5,534 bases of DNA, taken from NCBI GenBank assembly GCA_964616875.1, contig CAZTSJ010000056.1, positions 1-5,534 of the forward strand, written 5' to 3'. This document shows positions 5,475 to 5,534 of this stretch, piece by piece. A model generated the notes under the pieces. It saw nothing but the letters and a program-made list of their open reading frames with translations. It searched no databases and was not told the DNA's origin. Position numbers and translations under genes: made by a program. The number at the start of each line of letters is the position of its first letter. Position 1 is the stretch's first letter. The stretch comes from RBG-16-66-20 sp964616875 (lineage in GTDB: Bacteria; Pseudomonadota; Gammaproteobacteria; Burkholderiales; SG8-39).

Positions 5475-5534
5475 AGTTGTGCCGCTACGGTAAGAACGGC
5501 TTCGAGAAGCCGGGGATGGTCGACAGCGAGGGAC
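5471..5534 (+). CDS. FAH-family hydrolase, N-terminal 21 residues only (probable 2,4-diketo-3-deoxy sugar-acid hydrolase)
   Basis: Only the first 21 residues are present: MKLCRYGKNGFEKPGMVDSE plus Gly. This matches the typical beginning of fumarylacetoacetate hydrolase family proteins of the ureidoglycolate lyase/diketo-acid hydrolase group ('MKL.RYG..G.EkPG..D..G'). The metal-binding core lies beyond the window, so activity cannot be judged. The ATG overlaps the SDR stop (ATGA), and a G-rich GGGGGA sits 8 nt upstream within the SDR gene, so the two are translationally coupled. In L-fucose and L-rhamnose oxidative pathways an FAH-family enzyme hydrolyses the 2,4-diketo-3-deoxy acid made by such an SDR to pyruvate and lactate. 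That role is inferred from the pairing. Confidence 0.75.
   Translation, partial: MKLCRYGKNGFEKPGMVDSEG

Overview
This 5.5 kb stretch of high-GC DNA looks like an ordinary proteobacterial chromosome. A betaproteobacterium, perhaps Burkholderiales-like, is my best guess. The reasons are the GC-rich codon use, the Tat-exported binding protein, the TATAAT promoter set in GC-rich flanks, and family resemblance. The taxonomic call is inference. I see no mobile element, CRISPR array, rRNA or tRNA gene.

Layout. A 74-bp divergent control region (4660-4733) separates two transcription units. Leftward (minus strand) runs a compact five-gene operon. In order of transcription it holds an ABC ATPase of the MalK/UgpC type (4659-3607), a Tat-signal extracellular solute-binding protein (3555-2218), a MalF/UgpA-type permease (2196-1279), a MalG/UgpE-type permease (1286-381), and the start of a dihydrodipicolinate synthase/N-acetylneuraminate lyase (DHDPS/NAL) family enzyme (342 to beyond base 1). 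Rightward (plus strand) runs an NAD-type short-chain dehydrogenase (SDR, 4734-5474) that strongly resembles human DHRS6/BDH2 and bacterial 2-keto-3-deoxy-L-fuconate dehydrogenases. It overlaps by 4 bp the start of a gene whose first 21 residues look like a fumarylacetoacetate hydrolase (FAH) family protein (5471 to beyond 5534).

How the genes fit together. The four transporter genes make a complete CUT1-type carbohydrate importer. An SDR of this type followed by an FAH-family hydrolase is the known end of non-phosphorylative L-fucose and L-rhamnose catabolism: a 2-keto-3-deoxy sugar acid is oxidised to a 2,4-diketo acid, then hydrolysed to pyruvate and lactate. The DHDPS-family enzyme would act on a similar 2-keto-3-deoxy acid by aldol cleavage or dehydration. 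The most economical reading is an uptake and catabolism locus for a deoxy-sugar, sugar acid or related compound. The exact substrate cannot be read from the sequence.

Regulation. The divergent region carries a perfect TATAAT (4686-4691) facing the SDR. An 18-bp inverted repeat (4663-4680) sits where the -35 region would be and only 3 nt before the ATPase start codon. A second, shorter inverted repeat (4702-4715) lies in the SDR leader. A single regulator bound here could control both units. Nothing in the window proves a wholly new system. The most notable points are the divergent operator arrangement, the altered GTTGE motif in the DHDPS-family protein, and the possible presence of two competing routes for a 2-keto-3-deoxy acid.
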